Shown here piece by piece: positions 1 through 9,268 of a stretch of DNA of 64,000 nt (position 1 is the stretch's first letter; every line of letters begins with the position of its first letter). Source of the DNA: JAZGGS01 sp963714405 (lineage in GTDB: Bacteria > Bacteroidota > Ignavibacteria > Ignavibacteriales > Ignavibacteriaceae); assembly GCA_963714405.1 (NCBI GenBank), contig CAVQOH010000002.1, forward strand, positions 620,001 to 684,000, read 5' to 3'. Both the position numbers and the translations under genes were made by a program. Under the pieces are notes generated by a model. That model had not been told where the DNA came from, ran no database searches, and worked only from the letters and a program-made list of their open reading frames with translations.

Positions 1-1972
1 TTAAATACGCTGAATTAAATGTTCTTAAAAAACTTGTTATACTCAAATTGTAAGTCGTAAAATCCACTGAACTTTTTAGCAGATTTTTATTTGAATGTAT
101 AACTTCTCCTGAAAAAATAGTATAAAATTTTCCGAATGATGATCTTCTTCGAAAGTACCCATCTTCAATATAGTTTCTAAAATCTAGTTTAAAATTTGCA
201 GTTAAAGCATTTACTTTAGTTTCATAAACGGGGGGATTAACACGATACTCTTTGTTTTTTCTAAAAAAAGAAAAATCACTGTTTGCCGTTGCACTTTTAT
301 CTGTTTTATTAAGAAATCCAATCCCTAATTTCAGTACTGGGAAGACTTCCCCGTTAAGTGTAAAATTAAAACCATTAGAATAATAATAATCTCTGAATTC
401 CTCTTTATTAAATAGTGCTAACAGGGTTGCACTTAGATCGCTGTATGCATCAGAATTTCCAAATAGCACCTTAAGCTTATTATACGCATTAAATTTTAAG
501 CTGTATGTTCTATAATTACCTAAAAGATATTCAGCACTAAGATCAGCCTTTGTTTTTTTATCTGAAAATCCATAAGAAATTTCAAACGATGAGTTTAACC
601 TTCTGTTAAAATAATCATCAGCATAGAATCCAAATTTAAGAGCATGCCCTTCAACCCGGTTAAATTTGTAAATATCTAAAGGTGCGTTTATTGCAAAGTT
701 ATCTGATAAATAATTCCTGGTTCCTAAGAGTGAAAATCTATCCCAAAAGTTAAATGGGATTTTAAGTAAACTATCAATCCTTGCGTAAGCAAATTCTTCT
801 TCGGCTGTATTTGGAATTGATTGAGTAGTTACCCAGTAAAGTGAATCTTTTTCGTCCGCATCAGGAAGCACTGTAACGATTGCTTTTGTAAATTGATCAT
901 CACCAATAACTGTATTGATTTGGTAATCATAAAGAACAGAGTTTAATTCGAATCCAACTCTTGCAAGGCCAAGAAAATTTGCTGTAAGGAATAGCCTGTA
1001 ATCTACAGGCATATATATCTGATCGTACAAATCAAACTGTTGAACAATGTTTATAGTATCAAAAATACCACCAATATTTGCTGATCGGTTCAACCTTAAA
1101 TTCACTTTTACCAAGTTAAATGTGCTGTCTGTAACAAAAATATATCCTTCAAACCCAGGATCATTATAATCTTCAGGTGCCATAAATATCTTATAAACTT
1201 TTTTATCGTTCATCAGCACAACTTGTTCAATATAAAAATAGTAATAATCCAGTGCATCATCTGAAAGAGGACCAGGTAGATCTGTTCCAAAAAAGTTTAC
1301 ATCATTTTCATAAAAATTTTGTATTACTCTCCCCCCGGTTACCATATTAACGGTTGGGAGAAAGTTTGCACTTTGTTTTCTGGCTATAATAATTTCCTTG
1401 TATTCACCGGGCTTTTTGTAAAGCCCTATACTTTTGTTTTCTAAAATACCAGTAATCTTTAACTCCGTTGAATCACCTGATCCGATTCCCAATCCAATTG
1501 AGTTTCCTTTTGTACTAAAATCTTCTTCGGTTCTTACAACACCTTTTGTAAATGCTTCAAATTCGTAGCTTTTTAGTTTTTCATTCCTTTTCTTTCTTTT
1601 TTCAATTGCTCTTCGAATAATATCAATGGCTGGATTTTCACCTGGTTTAATAACTACATCAGCAAGTGTTAATTTGGTTTGTTTTAATTTGAAATCCAGT
1701 TGGCTAACATTCCCGCTTAATTCAACAAATACTGTATCGGAATAATATCCTATGTAAGAAGCGATTATATAATAATTGCCGGATTGCAATTTCAGGTTAT
1801 ATTCACCCTCAATATTTGCAGAAGTACCAAGGTTTGTATTCATTACCCTTACGTTTGCATAACTTAGAAATAATGAATCTGCTCCAAAAACTTTTCCGCT
1901 AATACTTATCTGCTGTGCCAAAGCTACGTTTACAACCGCTGCAAAAAATAAAAGGTTCAGTATAATTTTCAT
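1..1972 (-). CDS. DUF5686 and carboxypeptidase-regulatory-like domain outer-membrane protein (3' end outside window)
   Basis: The minus-strand frame is open from an ATG at 1972 to the window edge, about 657 codons, with no stop, so the C-terminus is missing. The first ~20 residues are a signal peptide ending in ALAQ. A carboxypeptidase-regulatory-like beta-sandwich follows (about residues 22-100, with GKVFGADSLFLSYANV and GEYNLKLQSGNYYI). Then comes the helix and YEFEAF segment typical of DUF5686, and a long stretch of alternating hydrophobic/aromatic beta strands as in an outer-membrane barrel. Members of this family are large outer-membrane proteins of Bacteroidota with no settled function. 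It is divergent from the gene at 2124, with a 151-base shared upstream region. Family call fairly sure; role unknown. Confidence 0.75.
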   Translation of the reverse strand, partial: MKIILNLLFFAAVVNVALAQQISISGKVFGADSLFLSYANVRVMNTNLGTSANIEGEYNLKLQSGNYYIIASYIGYYSDTVFVELSGNVSQLDFKLKQTKLTLADVVIKPGENPAIDIIRRAIEKRKKRNEKLKSYEFEAFTKGVVRTEEDFSTKGNSIGLGIGSGDSTELKITGILENKSIGLYKKPGEYKEIIIARKQSANFLPTVNMVTGGRVIQNFYENDVNFFGTDLPGPLSDDALDYYYFYIEQVVLMNDKKVYKIFMAPEDYNDPGFEGYIFVTDSTFNLVKVNLRLNRSANIGGIFDTINIVQQFDLYDQIYMPVDYRLFLTANFLGLARVGFELNSVLYDYQINTVIGDDQFTKAIVTVLPDADEKDSLYWVTTQSIPNTAEEEFAYARIDSLLKIPFNFWDRFSLLGTRNYLSDNFAINAPLDIYKFNRVEGHALKFGFYADDYFNRRLNSSFEISYGFSDKKTKADLSAEYLLGNYRTYSLKFNAYNKLKVLFGNSDAYSDLSATLLALFNKEEFRDYYYSNGFNFTLNGEVFPVLKLGIGFLNKTDKSATANSDFSFFRKNKEYRVNPPVYETKVNALTANFKLDFRNYIEDGYFRRRSSFGKFYTIFSGEVIHSNKNLLKSSVDFTTYNLSITSFLRTFNSAYL

Positions 1973-2024
1973 AAATTGTACATATGTTATTTCAAAATTG
2001 TAGTGCTATAATAAGATTGTTTTG

Positions 2025-2066
2025 TTTGTTGGCAAAATAATATTTGATGAATGGCCTGCCAAACAA
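2025..2066. promoter_or_regulatory. Inverted repeat between divergent genes
   Basis: TTGGCA (2029-2034) and TGCCAA (2057-2062) form an inverted repeat 22 bases apart, in the region between the divergent genes at 1972 and 2124. The similarity extends imperfectly outward through TTTGTT and AACAATC. It could be an operator or a weak hairpin. The spacing and imperfect extension make the call tentative. Confidence 0.25.
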
Positions 2067-2123
2067 TCAAACAAAAAATGTGATGCCTGATTTCAAAACA
2101 AATAAAAACAGAGTTGAAGATTT

Positions 2124-3488
2124 ATGAAAAATATTATCGGAATACTACGCGAGGGTTTAAGCAAACACGGAGAAAAACGTGTGGCAGTTACGCCATTTTA
2201 TGCTAGCCAACTAGTAAACTCGGGTTACGATTTATTTGTACAGCCAGCAACTCATCCACAAACCGGAGAAGTTAAACGTGCTTTTCCGGATGAATTGTAT
2301 AAACAAATCGGGGCAAATATTGATGAAAACCTCGATAACGCAGATGTGATTTTCGGGTTAAAAGAAATTGATAGTGATAGAATCCTGGAAGATAAAGCTT
2401 ATTTATTTTTTTCTCATACTCATAAGGGACAAATTAAAAACCGCAAAATGCTTAAGACACTGATTGGTAAGAAATCAACAGTTATAGATTTTGAACTTAT
2501 TAGTGATGATAAAAACATAAGATTAATTACTGCATTTACTTATAACGCCGGGTATGCGGGAATGGTTGATTCATTATGGACACTTGGTAAACGATTAAGG
2601 CAAGAAGATATTCAAAATCCATTTAGTATTATTAAACAGGCTATTGAAGAAGAGCATATTGAAAATGCGAAAGAGAGCTTTGCAAAAGCTGCCAACGAAA
2701 TTGAAAAAAATGGGACACCACAAAGTACCGCACCAGTTATTGCTTGTTTTCTTGGCAAAGGTAAAACAGCACATGGTGCAAGAGAGCTTTTTAATATTTT
2801 ACCCAAGGAAGAGATAAGTATTGATCAATTGGAAAAGGTTTACAAAGAGGGATCAAAGAAAAAACTTTACGCACTTCATATTGATATAGAAGAAATCTAC
2901 AGGTTAAAGAAAGAGAGTGCATTTTCTAAAAGTGAGTATGATAAACTCAGTGTGAGAGATAAGCAGCAGGTATATTTTGATAATCCTGATTTTTTCGAAA
3001 CTAATATGGATAAAATTCTTCCTTACATAACTATTTTAATGAATTGCATAATCTGGTCATCAAAATATCCGCGTACAGTCACAAATCAACTTATAAAACA
3101 GATCTATAAGGATAGTAAAACACTTAAAGTAATTGGGGATATCACCTGCGATCCAAACGGTTCGATAGAGTTTTCCAAAGAAACATGGATTGATAATCCC
3201 GTGTTCATTTACAATCCCACAACAGGTAAAGTTACGGATGGATTTAATGGAGAAGGAATTGCTGTTATGGCAGTTACAAATTTACCTTGTGAGTTCTCAG
3301 CCGATGCATCGCAGCAGTTTAGTAAAGATTTATCCCCATTTCTAAAAGGAATCGCACAAGCTAATTATAAAGGTACAATGGATGAATCAAACTTACCGGA
3401 AGAAATCAAACGAGCAGTAATATTGTGGCAGGGCAAGTTTACTAAGCAATATAAGTATATGAACAAATATTTAGAATCTGAGAACTAA
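2124..3488 (+). CDS. Lysine 2-oxoglutarate reductase (saccharopine-forming, LKR)
   Basis: This 454-residue protein is the AlaDH/PNT-like half of the saccharopine pathway. It should condense lysine with 2-oxoglutarate to saccharopine using NAD(P)H in the cytoplasm. It lines up with the N-terminal domain of the animal bifunctional enzyme AASS. The start has LREGLSKHGEKRVAVTP, the middle AYLFFSHTHKGQ and later GDITCDPNGSIEF, and the end KFTKQYKYMNKYLE resembles the AASS domain end. The ATG at 2124 is the first in frame; the ribosome-binding site is weak. The partner dehydrogenase lies convergently at 3490. The family is certain; use of lysine rather than another amino acid is inferred from the AASS likeness and the neighbour. 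Confidence 0.85.
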   Translation: MKNIIGILREGLSKHGEKRVAVTPFYASQLVNSGYDLFVQPATHPQTGEVKRAFPDELYKQIGANIDENLDNADVIFGLKEIDSDRILEDKAYLFFSHTHKGQIKNRKMLKTLIGKKSTVIDFELISDDKNIRLITAFTYNAGYAGMVDSLWTLGKRLRQEDIQNPFSIIKQAIEEEHIENAKESFAKAANEIEKNGTPQSTAPVIACFLGKGKTAHGARELFNILPKEEISIDQLEKVYKEGSKKKLYALHIDIEEIYRLKKESAFSKSEYDKLSVRDKQQVYFDNPDFFETNMDKILPYITILMNCIIWSSKYPRTVTNQLIKQIYKDSKTLKVIGDITCDPNGSIEFSKETWIDNPVFIYNPTTGKVTDGFNGEGIAVMAVTNLPCEFSADASQQFSKDLSPFLKGIAQANYKGTMDESNLPEEIKRAVILWQGKFTKQYKYMNKYLESEN

Positions 3489-3489
3489 A

Positions 3490-4833
3490 TTATACCTCAT
3501 TAGTTATTAAGATTTTTTCAGTTGGTTTTATACCAAGTTCAGCTAATTTTGCCAGTGTGGGTATGTAAATATCTTCATGAATAGGAATTACAACGCCTCT
3601 TTCCTTTATTTTTTCATCCAACACCAAATCTGCACCAACTGCCAGCGGTAAACCAACAGTAGCTGCCATTGCTGTGTTTGTTAAATCTTCTCCATAAATA
3701 ACTATTGAGGATACTATTTTTTCTAAATTATCTTCAGTTTCATATTCAACTTCAGTTTGTAATATTACCATATCTTTATCGTCGTTACGGAATTCCCATT
3801 TTTCAAGAAGCAAATCAAGTAATATTTCCGCTGGGCTTCCATTTTTAATATTTACTTTTTTATCACTTAGCAAACCAAGCCATTCTATTTTTTGCATAAC
3901 AGGAGTGTCTGGCGATTCATCAAGTAATTCTAAAAGTGCTTCCCGCGTTGTACAGTTTGTTCTTTTACTAAGATAAATCGAAACAAACTCTTCGTAGGTA
4001 AGTTTACATGAATCTGGAATTATATACCTGTTATCAGTTAAACCGATTTTCACTAAAGCATTCCATGCTGAACAGTATCCTATTTTTCTAAGTGATCCAC
4101 GGTAAACATTTTTGATTTCAGGTATATGGTATATTTCGCGGTATTTTACTGAATCTCTGTTGGGGTAAGCTTCATATCTTCCCACACCTGGTACATCAAC
4201 AATTTCTGTATCAATAAACAAACGGTTATAGGGAACAATTTTAAGCTTTCCGTTTTTAACATATCTTGCACCTGCCATTCCTGCTGTTACTACATTCATA
4301 GGATTCCACGTTATTTTATAACCCCAAGGATTATCATCGCTTTGAGGAGAAACTAAACCTCCACCGAAAGAACGAAGTGATGTAATTTTACCATCCTTTT
4401 CCTTAATATCGTTTATTATTCTCATGGTTTCCATGTGATCTATACCAGGATCCAATCCCATTTCATTTAGTAATAATATACCTTGCCTACTGGCTTCCTC
4501 GTGAAATGATTTCATTTGTGAAGATACATATGATGCAGTTAAAAGATGCACTCTGTGTTTTAAGCAATCTTTTACAAGATGTACATGAAGTAACTCTGGA
4601 AGAAGTGAAATTACAACATTTGCGTTTGATATTGCAAGCCCTCTTTGCTCATCATTAAAAACGTTAAACTCAATTACTTTAACTCTTGGATGATCGCCCG
4701 CTCTTTGTTTAGCGAGTTCAATTGATTGATCTGCAATTATTATCTCCCAGTTTTTCTCCTCACTTAAGTTTTTAAGATATAAAACCAGCGAGGTTGCTGT
4801 TCTTCCGGCGCCAACAAGTAAAATTCTTTTCAT
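3490..4833 (-). CDS. Saccharopine dehydrogenase (glutamate-forming)
   Basis: A 447-residue member of the saccharopine dehydrogenase family, expected to oxidise saccharopine to glutamate and 2-aminoadipate semialdehyde. It has an N-terminal Rossmann motif (RILLVGAGRTATSLV, residues 3-17), NEMGLDPGIDHM near residue 143, and a SDNPWGYKITWNP segment. The last two match the C-terminal half of animal AASS. With the reductase at 2124 it makes a complete two-step lysine to aminoadipate semialdehyde route, as two separate proteins rather than a fusion. Its stop is one base from the reductase stop, so the two transcripts must overlap unless termination occurs inside a gene. Confidence 0.87.
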   Translation of the reverse strand: MKRILLVGAGRTATSLVLYLKNLSEEKNWEIIIADQSIELAKQRAGDHPRVKVIEFNVFNDEQRGLAISNANVVISLLPELLHVHLVKDCLKHRVHLLTASYVSSQMKSFHEEASRQGILLLNEMGLDPGIDHMETMRIINDIKEKDGKITSLRSFGGGLVSPQSDDNPWGYKITWNPMNVVTAGMAGARYVKNGKLKIVPYNRLFIDTEIVDVPGVGRYEAYPNRDSVKYREIYHIPEIKNVYRGSLRKIGYCSAWNALVKIGLTDNRYIIPDSCKLTYEEFVSIYLSKRTNCTTREALLELLDESPDTPVMQKIEWLGLLSDKKVNIKNGSPAEILLDLLLEKWEFRNDDKDMVILQTEVEYETEDNLEKIVSSIVIYGEDLTNTAMAATVGLPLAVGADLVLDEKIKERGVVIPIHEDIYIPTLAKLAELGIKPTEKILITNEV

Positions 4834-4953
4834 ACTATTTTATTTCAAACTCCTTTAAATAATAAGCTGTAAACTGTAGATGTTTTTGCCAGCTTACCTC
4901 AATAATAGTGCCTTAACTGTATAGTAAAGGTTCAAAAAAACATTAAATATAAG

Positions 4954-4961
4954 TAACTTTG
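4954..4961 (+). promoter_or_regulatory. Possible Bacteroidota-type -7 promoter box
   Basis: TAACTTTG matches the TAnnTTTG -7 box used by Bacteroidota sigma-A and lies 45 bases before the start of the gene at 5007. A clear TTTG -33 box is not present at the ideal distance, so this is tentative. Confidence 0.35.
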
Positions 4962-5006
4962 CAACAAATTTAATAAAACAGAAGAAATAAATTATAAGAG
5001 AAATAA

Positions 5007-5792
5007 ATGATGCGGTTAAAATCTATTGTAATTCAAATCATGTTTTACTTATTATTAATTCCATTTAAAACTTATGCTATAAGCAGTAATAATGAAATAT
5101 ATGTGAGGGGAGACTCAATCTCTGAAAATATTTCTATTGAGGATTCTCTTGGTATAACTGCTAAACAGGTTATTGATAATTATCTTAAAGCCATTGGTGG
5201 AAAAGACATTTTTTCCAGAGTTGAAGACCGAATTACAATTATGCGCGGAACAGCAATGGGACAAAATTTAACAATTCTGGTTAAGCAAAAAGCGCCCGAT
5301 AAACTTTACCAGGAAATTAAAGTTGGAGAGATGAAACAGTATATTTATTTCAATGGGGTGAATGGTGCAATGATTATAGGTGAAAACACTATTCAGATTG
5401 AAAACAAAGAGCTTGAAAAACTTAAAATAGAAGCAACATTAAATTTACTTCTGGATCCGGAGTCTTATGGATTGAAGATAGGATTAACAGGTATTGAGTT
5501 GGTTGATAGCAGCGAGTGCTATGCTATTAAAATGGTTTTACCTTCAGGATTACGATGGCATCAATATTACAGCATTCATACAAGTTTGAAAGTGAAGGAT
5601 GTAAAGGAAATGCAAACCCAGCAGGGGCTGTTTGAACAAGAAACATTTTATTATGACTACAGAGTTGTTGATGGATTAAAACACCCATTTATGATAGTCC
5701 AAAATATGGGAACGCAAAGACTTGAACTTAATATTAGCAGCGTAAAGCTTAATACTGGAATTGATGATGATGTTTTTAATCTTCCGGAATAA
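5007..5792 (+). CDS. Secreted LolA-like/outer-membrane-lipoprotein-sorting-like protein
   Basis: 261 residues, beginning with a hydrophobic signal peptide (about residues 1-25, ending near TYA). The rest is rich in beta strands and contains AKQVIDNYLKAIGGKD, a start often seen in periplasmic proteins of the LolA-like fold in Bacteroidota. Lines such as YIYFNGVNGAMI and YYDYRVVDGLKHP fit a curved beta sheet that handles lipid or hydrophobic ligands. No catalytic motif is visible. It heads a four-gene run (to 8080) with 2-base spacing to the HAD gene. An alternative ATG lies one codon in (5010). Exported location fairly sure, function unknown. Confidence 0.65.
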   Translation: MMRLKSIVIQIMFYLLLIPFKTYAISSNNEIYVRGDSISENISIEDSLGITAKQVIDNYLKAIGGKDIFSRVEDRITIMRGTAMGQNLTILVKQKAPDKLYQEIKVGEMKQYIYFNGVNGAMIIGENTIQIENKELEKLKIEATLNLLLDPESYGLKIGLTGIELVDSSECYAIKMVLPSGLRWHQYYSIHTSLKVKDVKEMQTQQGLFEQETFYYDYRVVDGLKHPFMIVQNMGTQRLELNISSVKLNTGIDDDVFNLPE

Positions 5793-5794
5793 GT

Positions 5795-6448
5795 TTGAGA
5801 AATGATGTAAATAAAAAATTCTCTGTTATAGTTTTTGATCTTGGTAATGTTTTAATTCCATTTGATTATAACATACTGCTAAAAAAACTTGAGGAGATTG
5901 AACTTGGACTGGGTAATAAACTGATGGAATATTACCGATCAAATTACAGCATACACAGAAAATTTGAAAAAGGATTGGTAACAGAGAAAGAGTTTGTTGG
6001 CAAAATGCTGGATGCAGTAGATAATAAAATTAATGCAGAAACATTTTGCTATCACTATGCAAACATCTTCACGGTGAATGAACAGGTTGTTTCACTGCTG
6101 CCAATATTGCATAAAAACTATAATCTTTATTTACTTTCAAATACTGATTCTATTCATCAAAAGTATGGCTGGCAGAAATATGATTTTTTAAAATATTTTG
6201 ATAAACTTATTCTTTCACATGAAATTGGAGCAGTTAAACCTGAAAAAAAAATTTACCGGACTGTAGAGAAATATTCTGGCTTACCATCTGAAAAACATCT
6301 TTTTATAGATGACATTGAAGAATATGTAAATGCTGCGGTAAATTTAGGTTGGGGCGGAATTCACTTTAATGACTATAACTCTTTAGTTAATGAGTTTAAT
6401 GAATTAGGAATACTAATTAATACAAAAGGAATAACTAATGGATATTGA
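5795..6448 (+). CDS. HAD-superfamily hydrolase (YihX-like phosphatase)
   Basis: 217 residues. Motif I is VFDLGNVL (residues 13-20) with the nucleophile Asp15. Motif II is LLSNTDS, the motif III lysine is in AVKPEKKIY, and motif IV is FIDDIEE. A helical cap sits between motifs I and II. Motif I has DLG rather than DxD, as in YihX-type sugar-phosphate or FMN phosphatases of the HAD-IA group. The start is TTG, because no ATG occurs in frame before residue 44. It follows the upstream stop by two bases and overlaps the next gene by 11 bases, so translation is probably coupled. Substrate unknown. Confidence 0.8.
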   Translation: MRNDVNKKFSVIVFDLGNVLIPFDYNILLKKLEEIELGLGNKLMEYYRSNYSIHRKFEKGLVTEKEFVGKMLDAVDNKINAETFCYHYANIFTVNEQVVSLLPILHKNYNLYLLSNTDSIHQKYGWQKYDFLKYFDKLILSHEIGAVKPEKKIYRTVEKYSGLPSEKHLFIDDIEEYVNAAVNLGWGGIHFNDYNSLVNEFNELGILINTKGITNGY

Positions 6449-6716
6449 AATAAAGCAGGATCTGGAACTAAACAGGTTTGTAACTGTTGTAGATGGTTAC
6501 GAGTCTGTTGTAGAATACGCATTAAAAGAAAATATTTTAGATCTGTACAGAACCTTCACTCCAACTGAATTGCGCGGTAAAGGAATAGCTGGTAAGTTAG
6601 TAAAGTTTGCCCTTGAGCACGCTAGAAGTAATAACCTTAAGATTATTCCTACTTGCTCATACGTAAAAGCATACATAAATAAACACGATGACTATAAGGA
6701 ATTGTTGGCATTGTAA
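6438..6716 (+). CDS. Small GNAT-type N-acetyltransferase (YjdJ/NATD1-like)
   Basis: 92 residues, the usual size of the minimal GNAT proteins related to YjdJ and human NATD1. The acetyl-CoA loop is visible as TELRGKGIAGKLV (about 52-64), followed by a helix and the PTCSYVKAYI strand typical of this subfamily. The start overlaps the HAD gene by 11 bases. These small proteins are thought to acetylate small molecules or act as CoA-binding proteins; the substrate is unknown. Confidence 0.8.
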   Translation: MDIEIKQDLELNRFVTVVDGYESVVEYALKENILDLYRTFTPTELRGKGIAGKLVKFALEHARSNNLKIIPTCSYVKAYINKHDDYKELLAL

Positions 6717-6736
6717 TTAATCCGTGGAGATATTAA

Positions 6737-8080
6737 ATGCAAAATCAAATAACTTTTGTTACCAAACGAAGCGGTGCAATTGTACCCTTTAAAAAAGAGA
6801 GAATTGCTAATGCCATTTACCGTGCGGTAGTTGCTGTAGGCGGCAGGGATAAAAGTAAGGCGGGAGAATTAGCAGAACAAGTTGTTAAAATTCTAAATGA
6901 GAAATTTACTGATAACAGTATACCTAATATCGAAGATGTACAAGATGTAGTTGAAAAAGTCTTAATTGAAAATGGTCATGCCACTGTTGCCAAAGAATTT
7001 ATTCTTTACAGGGAAGAAGCGGCCAAACGGCGTGATAAAGAAGGAAGATTAACTTCAAAATTAAATGAAAATGTACCCTGGGCTAAAGTGTGGAGAAATC
7101 TTGACTGGGCTGTAACACATAATTTACAATCTGTTAATGCACTCAATAAACGTGTTGAGAATGGAGAGTTTGCTCAAATAGTAAATGAATCCGAAAGACT
7201 TTATGAAGATGATGTGACTCTTGGTGCTGAATTAATTATTGAGCGGTTGAAAGATCTTAGAATGGTAATGATTAGCGGACCATCTTCTTCGGGTAAAACT
7301 ACTACAACAATAAAACTTGAAAAAAAACTGATCAAAAAAGGTTACAAATTCAAAGCACTAAATGTAGATCATTATTTTTTCGATCTTGAACTTCATCCAA
7401 AGGATGAATTTGGTGATTATGATTTTGAAACACCACATGCTCTTGATCTTCAACTAATCAATGAGCATCTAGTTAAACTCAGTAGCGGCGAAGAAGTACT
7501 AATTCCATCATATGATTTTAAAACAGGTACGCGTAAACTAAACGTTACGCCTATGATCTTAGAGAAGGATGAAATATTATTAATTGATAGCCTCCACGGT
7601 CTCTATCCTGATTTTAGTAAAGACATTCCTGATGATATAAAATTTAAATTATACCTGGAACCATTGCTTCAGATGAAGGATCATGAAGGAAAGTATGTTA
7701 GATGGACGGATTTAAGACTTATACGAAGAATGCTGAGAGATTCTGTTCATCGGGCGTATAATCCGCAGCAAACTTTAGAACACTGGCATTACGTTCGTTC
7801 AAGTGAAATGAGAAATATAATTCCCTATTCAAACAGTGCTGATTTTATTATCAGCAGTGGTATGCCATATGAGCTTCCTATCTATGCTCATCGGCTATTA
7901 AAAAGTTTTGAAGAATGGGATAAAAAGTATAAAGGTGATCCACTTAAAACAGATGCATACGAAAGAGCATCAAGATTATATAAGCTATTAAAATCTGTTA
8001 TACCTGTAGCTGATTATTCATCGGTTCCGGGTAATTCTGTTATGCGTGAGTTTATCGGCGGAAGCACTTTAGAATACTAA
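6737..8080 (+). CDS. ATP-cone fused nucleoside (uridine-type) kinase
   Basis: 447 residues. Residues about 5-95 are an ATP-cone, the nucleotide-sensing regulatory domain of ribonucleotide reductases and NrdR. From about 175 there is a P-loop kinase with Walker A GPSSSGKTT (181-189), related to uridine kinase/phosphoribulokinase. The C-terminal LEHWHYVRSSE and SADFIISSGMPYELP segments are typical of the long bacterial nucleoside kinases. The likely reaction is NTP-dependent phosphorylation of a nucleoside, tuned by ATP/dATP at the cone. A GGAG box lies nine bases before the ATG. It is the last gene of the run starting at 5007. Confidence 0.8.
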   Translation: MQNQITFVTKRSGAIVPFKKERIANAIYRAVVAVGGRDKSKAGELAEQVVKILNEKFTDNSIPNIEDVQDVVEKVLIENGHATVAKEFILYREEAAKRRDKEGRLTSKLNENVPWAKVWRNLDWAVTHNLQSVNALNKRVENGEFAQIVNESERLYEDDVTLGAELIIERLKDLRMVMISGPSSSGKTTTTIKLEKKLIKKGYKFKALNVDHYFFDLELHPKDEFGDYDFETPHALDLQLINEHLVKLSSGEEVLIPSYDFKTGTRKLNVTPMILEKDEILLIDSLHGLYPDFSKDIPDDIKFKLYLEPLLQMKDHEGKYVRWTDLRLIRRMLRDSVHRAYNPQQTLEHWHYVRSSEMRNIIPYSNSADFIISSGMPYELPIYAHRLLKSFEEWDKKYKGDPLKTDAYERASRLYKLLKSVIPVADYSSVPGNSVMREFIGGSTLEY

Positions 8081-8227
8081 TTGCTCAGTTTTTTCCTTAC
8101 TATGTAAATTTAAAAAATTGCATTCAAATATTATAATTCGTTTTCTACTTTTGTGAACAGTTATACTTTTTATTATACAAATTTATCTTGAACTTTGTTC
8201 ATTTATCGCAATTTTTTATCTTTTTAA

Positions 8228-8248
8228 AGGGGAACAATTATTGCCCCT
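8228..8248 (+). terminator. GC-rich hairpin in the 8081-8304 gap
   Basis: AGGGG (8228-8232) pairs with CCCCT (8244-8248), with further CAA/TTG pairing inside, just after a T-rich stretch. It is 148 bases after the kinase stop and 57 bases before the protease start. It could be a weak terminator or a leader hairpin. There is no proper T-run after it on the plus strand. Confidence 0.3.
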
Positions 8249-8304
8249 GCTTTCTCTAAAGATTAAACAGAAACTTTAATTTTTCTTCAAAAAACGGTAA
8301 ACAA

Positions 8305-9246
8305 ATGATTTACAGAAAATATAAATTTTTATTTAAGGCAGTTTTGTTTTCTATATTTCTATCGGCTTTAACAATTACATTTGCACAATACATTTCGAAT
8401 AATACAAAACCTGATGCATCCACAAATAAAAATCATTACAGCGGTAACAAATCAAGTAATTCCACAATTAGCGATGCTTCTGATAGAATTGATGACAGAC
8501 ATAGCCGTAATGAAGAACAATTCACGGATTTATTTAACAAGAAAAAGAACTATGATCGCAAAAATTACCGTAATGATGAAAATAATAAATATGATAGAAA
8601 AAATAACAAATACCACAAACGCAGCAATGATTATAGTTACAAAAGAAATAATGAGCGAAAAAACAAAAACTCTGAAAATTATTTTCACATAGATAAATCA
8701 GGCAGAACTTTGTGGGATGGTAAGCATTGGAATATCAATGACTATCCCTTGAATGTTTACGTGCAGGAATCTTCATCAAAATATTACAAGCCGCTTTATA
8801 ATGAATATGTTAGTTACGCTTTTGATGTGTGGGATAACGCTGATGATAGGATTGATTACAAGTTTGTAAGCTCTGGCCGCCAGGCAGATATATCAATCAT
8901 CTTTGTTGAAAACTTAGGAAGAAAATACGAAGAGAATTATTTGGGATTAACAGAATATGATATGAACAGGAATAATGAAATTGAATTTTCCAAAATTCAA
9001 ATTAGTTTAATAAAGTTTAACGATGAACGGGTTTCTGAAGGTGAAATAAAAGCAACTATAATTCATGAGCTGGGTCATGCTTTTGGTTTGGGGCATAGCG
9101 ATTGCGAAAGTGATATTATGTATCCTTATATTAATTCACATCACTCCGAAGAAATGACTTATAATGAACTTTCACGAGGAGATAAAGAAGCAGTTGAAGA
9201 TGTAATCGACCTGGGAGACACTGAATTATATGTTTGGAAAAACTAA
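8305..9246 (+). CDS. Secreted matrixin-like zinc metalloprotease
   Basis: 313 residues. An N-terminal signal peptide (about 1-28, ending near TFAQ) is followed by a roughly 100-residue linker extremely rich in Asn, Lys, Tyr, Arg and Asp. The catalytic domain carries the metzincin zinc motif HELGHAFGLGH at 254-264 and a Met-turn segment DIMYP about 10 residues later, as in matrixins (M10) and related bacterial archaemetzincin-like proteases. The long basic/asparagine-rich linker could bind an acidic surface polymer or be a spacer. It stands alone between a 224-base gap and the convergent valS. Zinc protease certain; substrate unknown. Confidence 0.82.
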   Translation: MIYRKYKFLFKAVLFSIFLSALTITFAQYISNNTKPDASTNKNHYSGNKSSNSTISDASDRIDDRHSRNEEQFTDLFNKKKNYDRKNYRNDENNKYDRKNNKYHKRSNDYSYKRNNERKNKNSENYFHIDKSGRTLWDGKHWNINDYPLNVYVQESSSKYYKPLYNEYVSYAFDVWDNADDRIDYKFVSSGRQADISIIFVENLGRKYEENYLGLTEYDMNRNNEIEFSKIQISLIKFNDERVSEGEIKATIIHELGHAFGLGHSDCESDIMYPYINSHHSEEMTYNELSRGDKEAVEDVIDLGDTELYVWKN

Positions 9247-9268
9247 TATAAACAACCCAGCCCGTTAC

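Noticed and set aside
8146..8153. TACTTTTG box as promoter of the matrixin-like gene
   Set aside because: The nearest TTG is 25 bases upstream, too far for the -33 box; left out.
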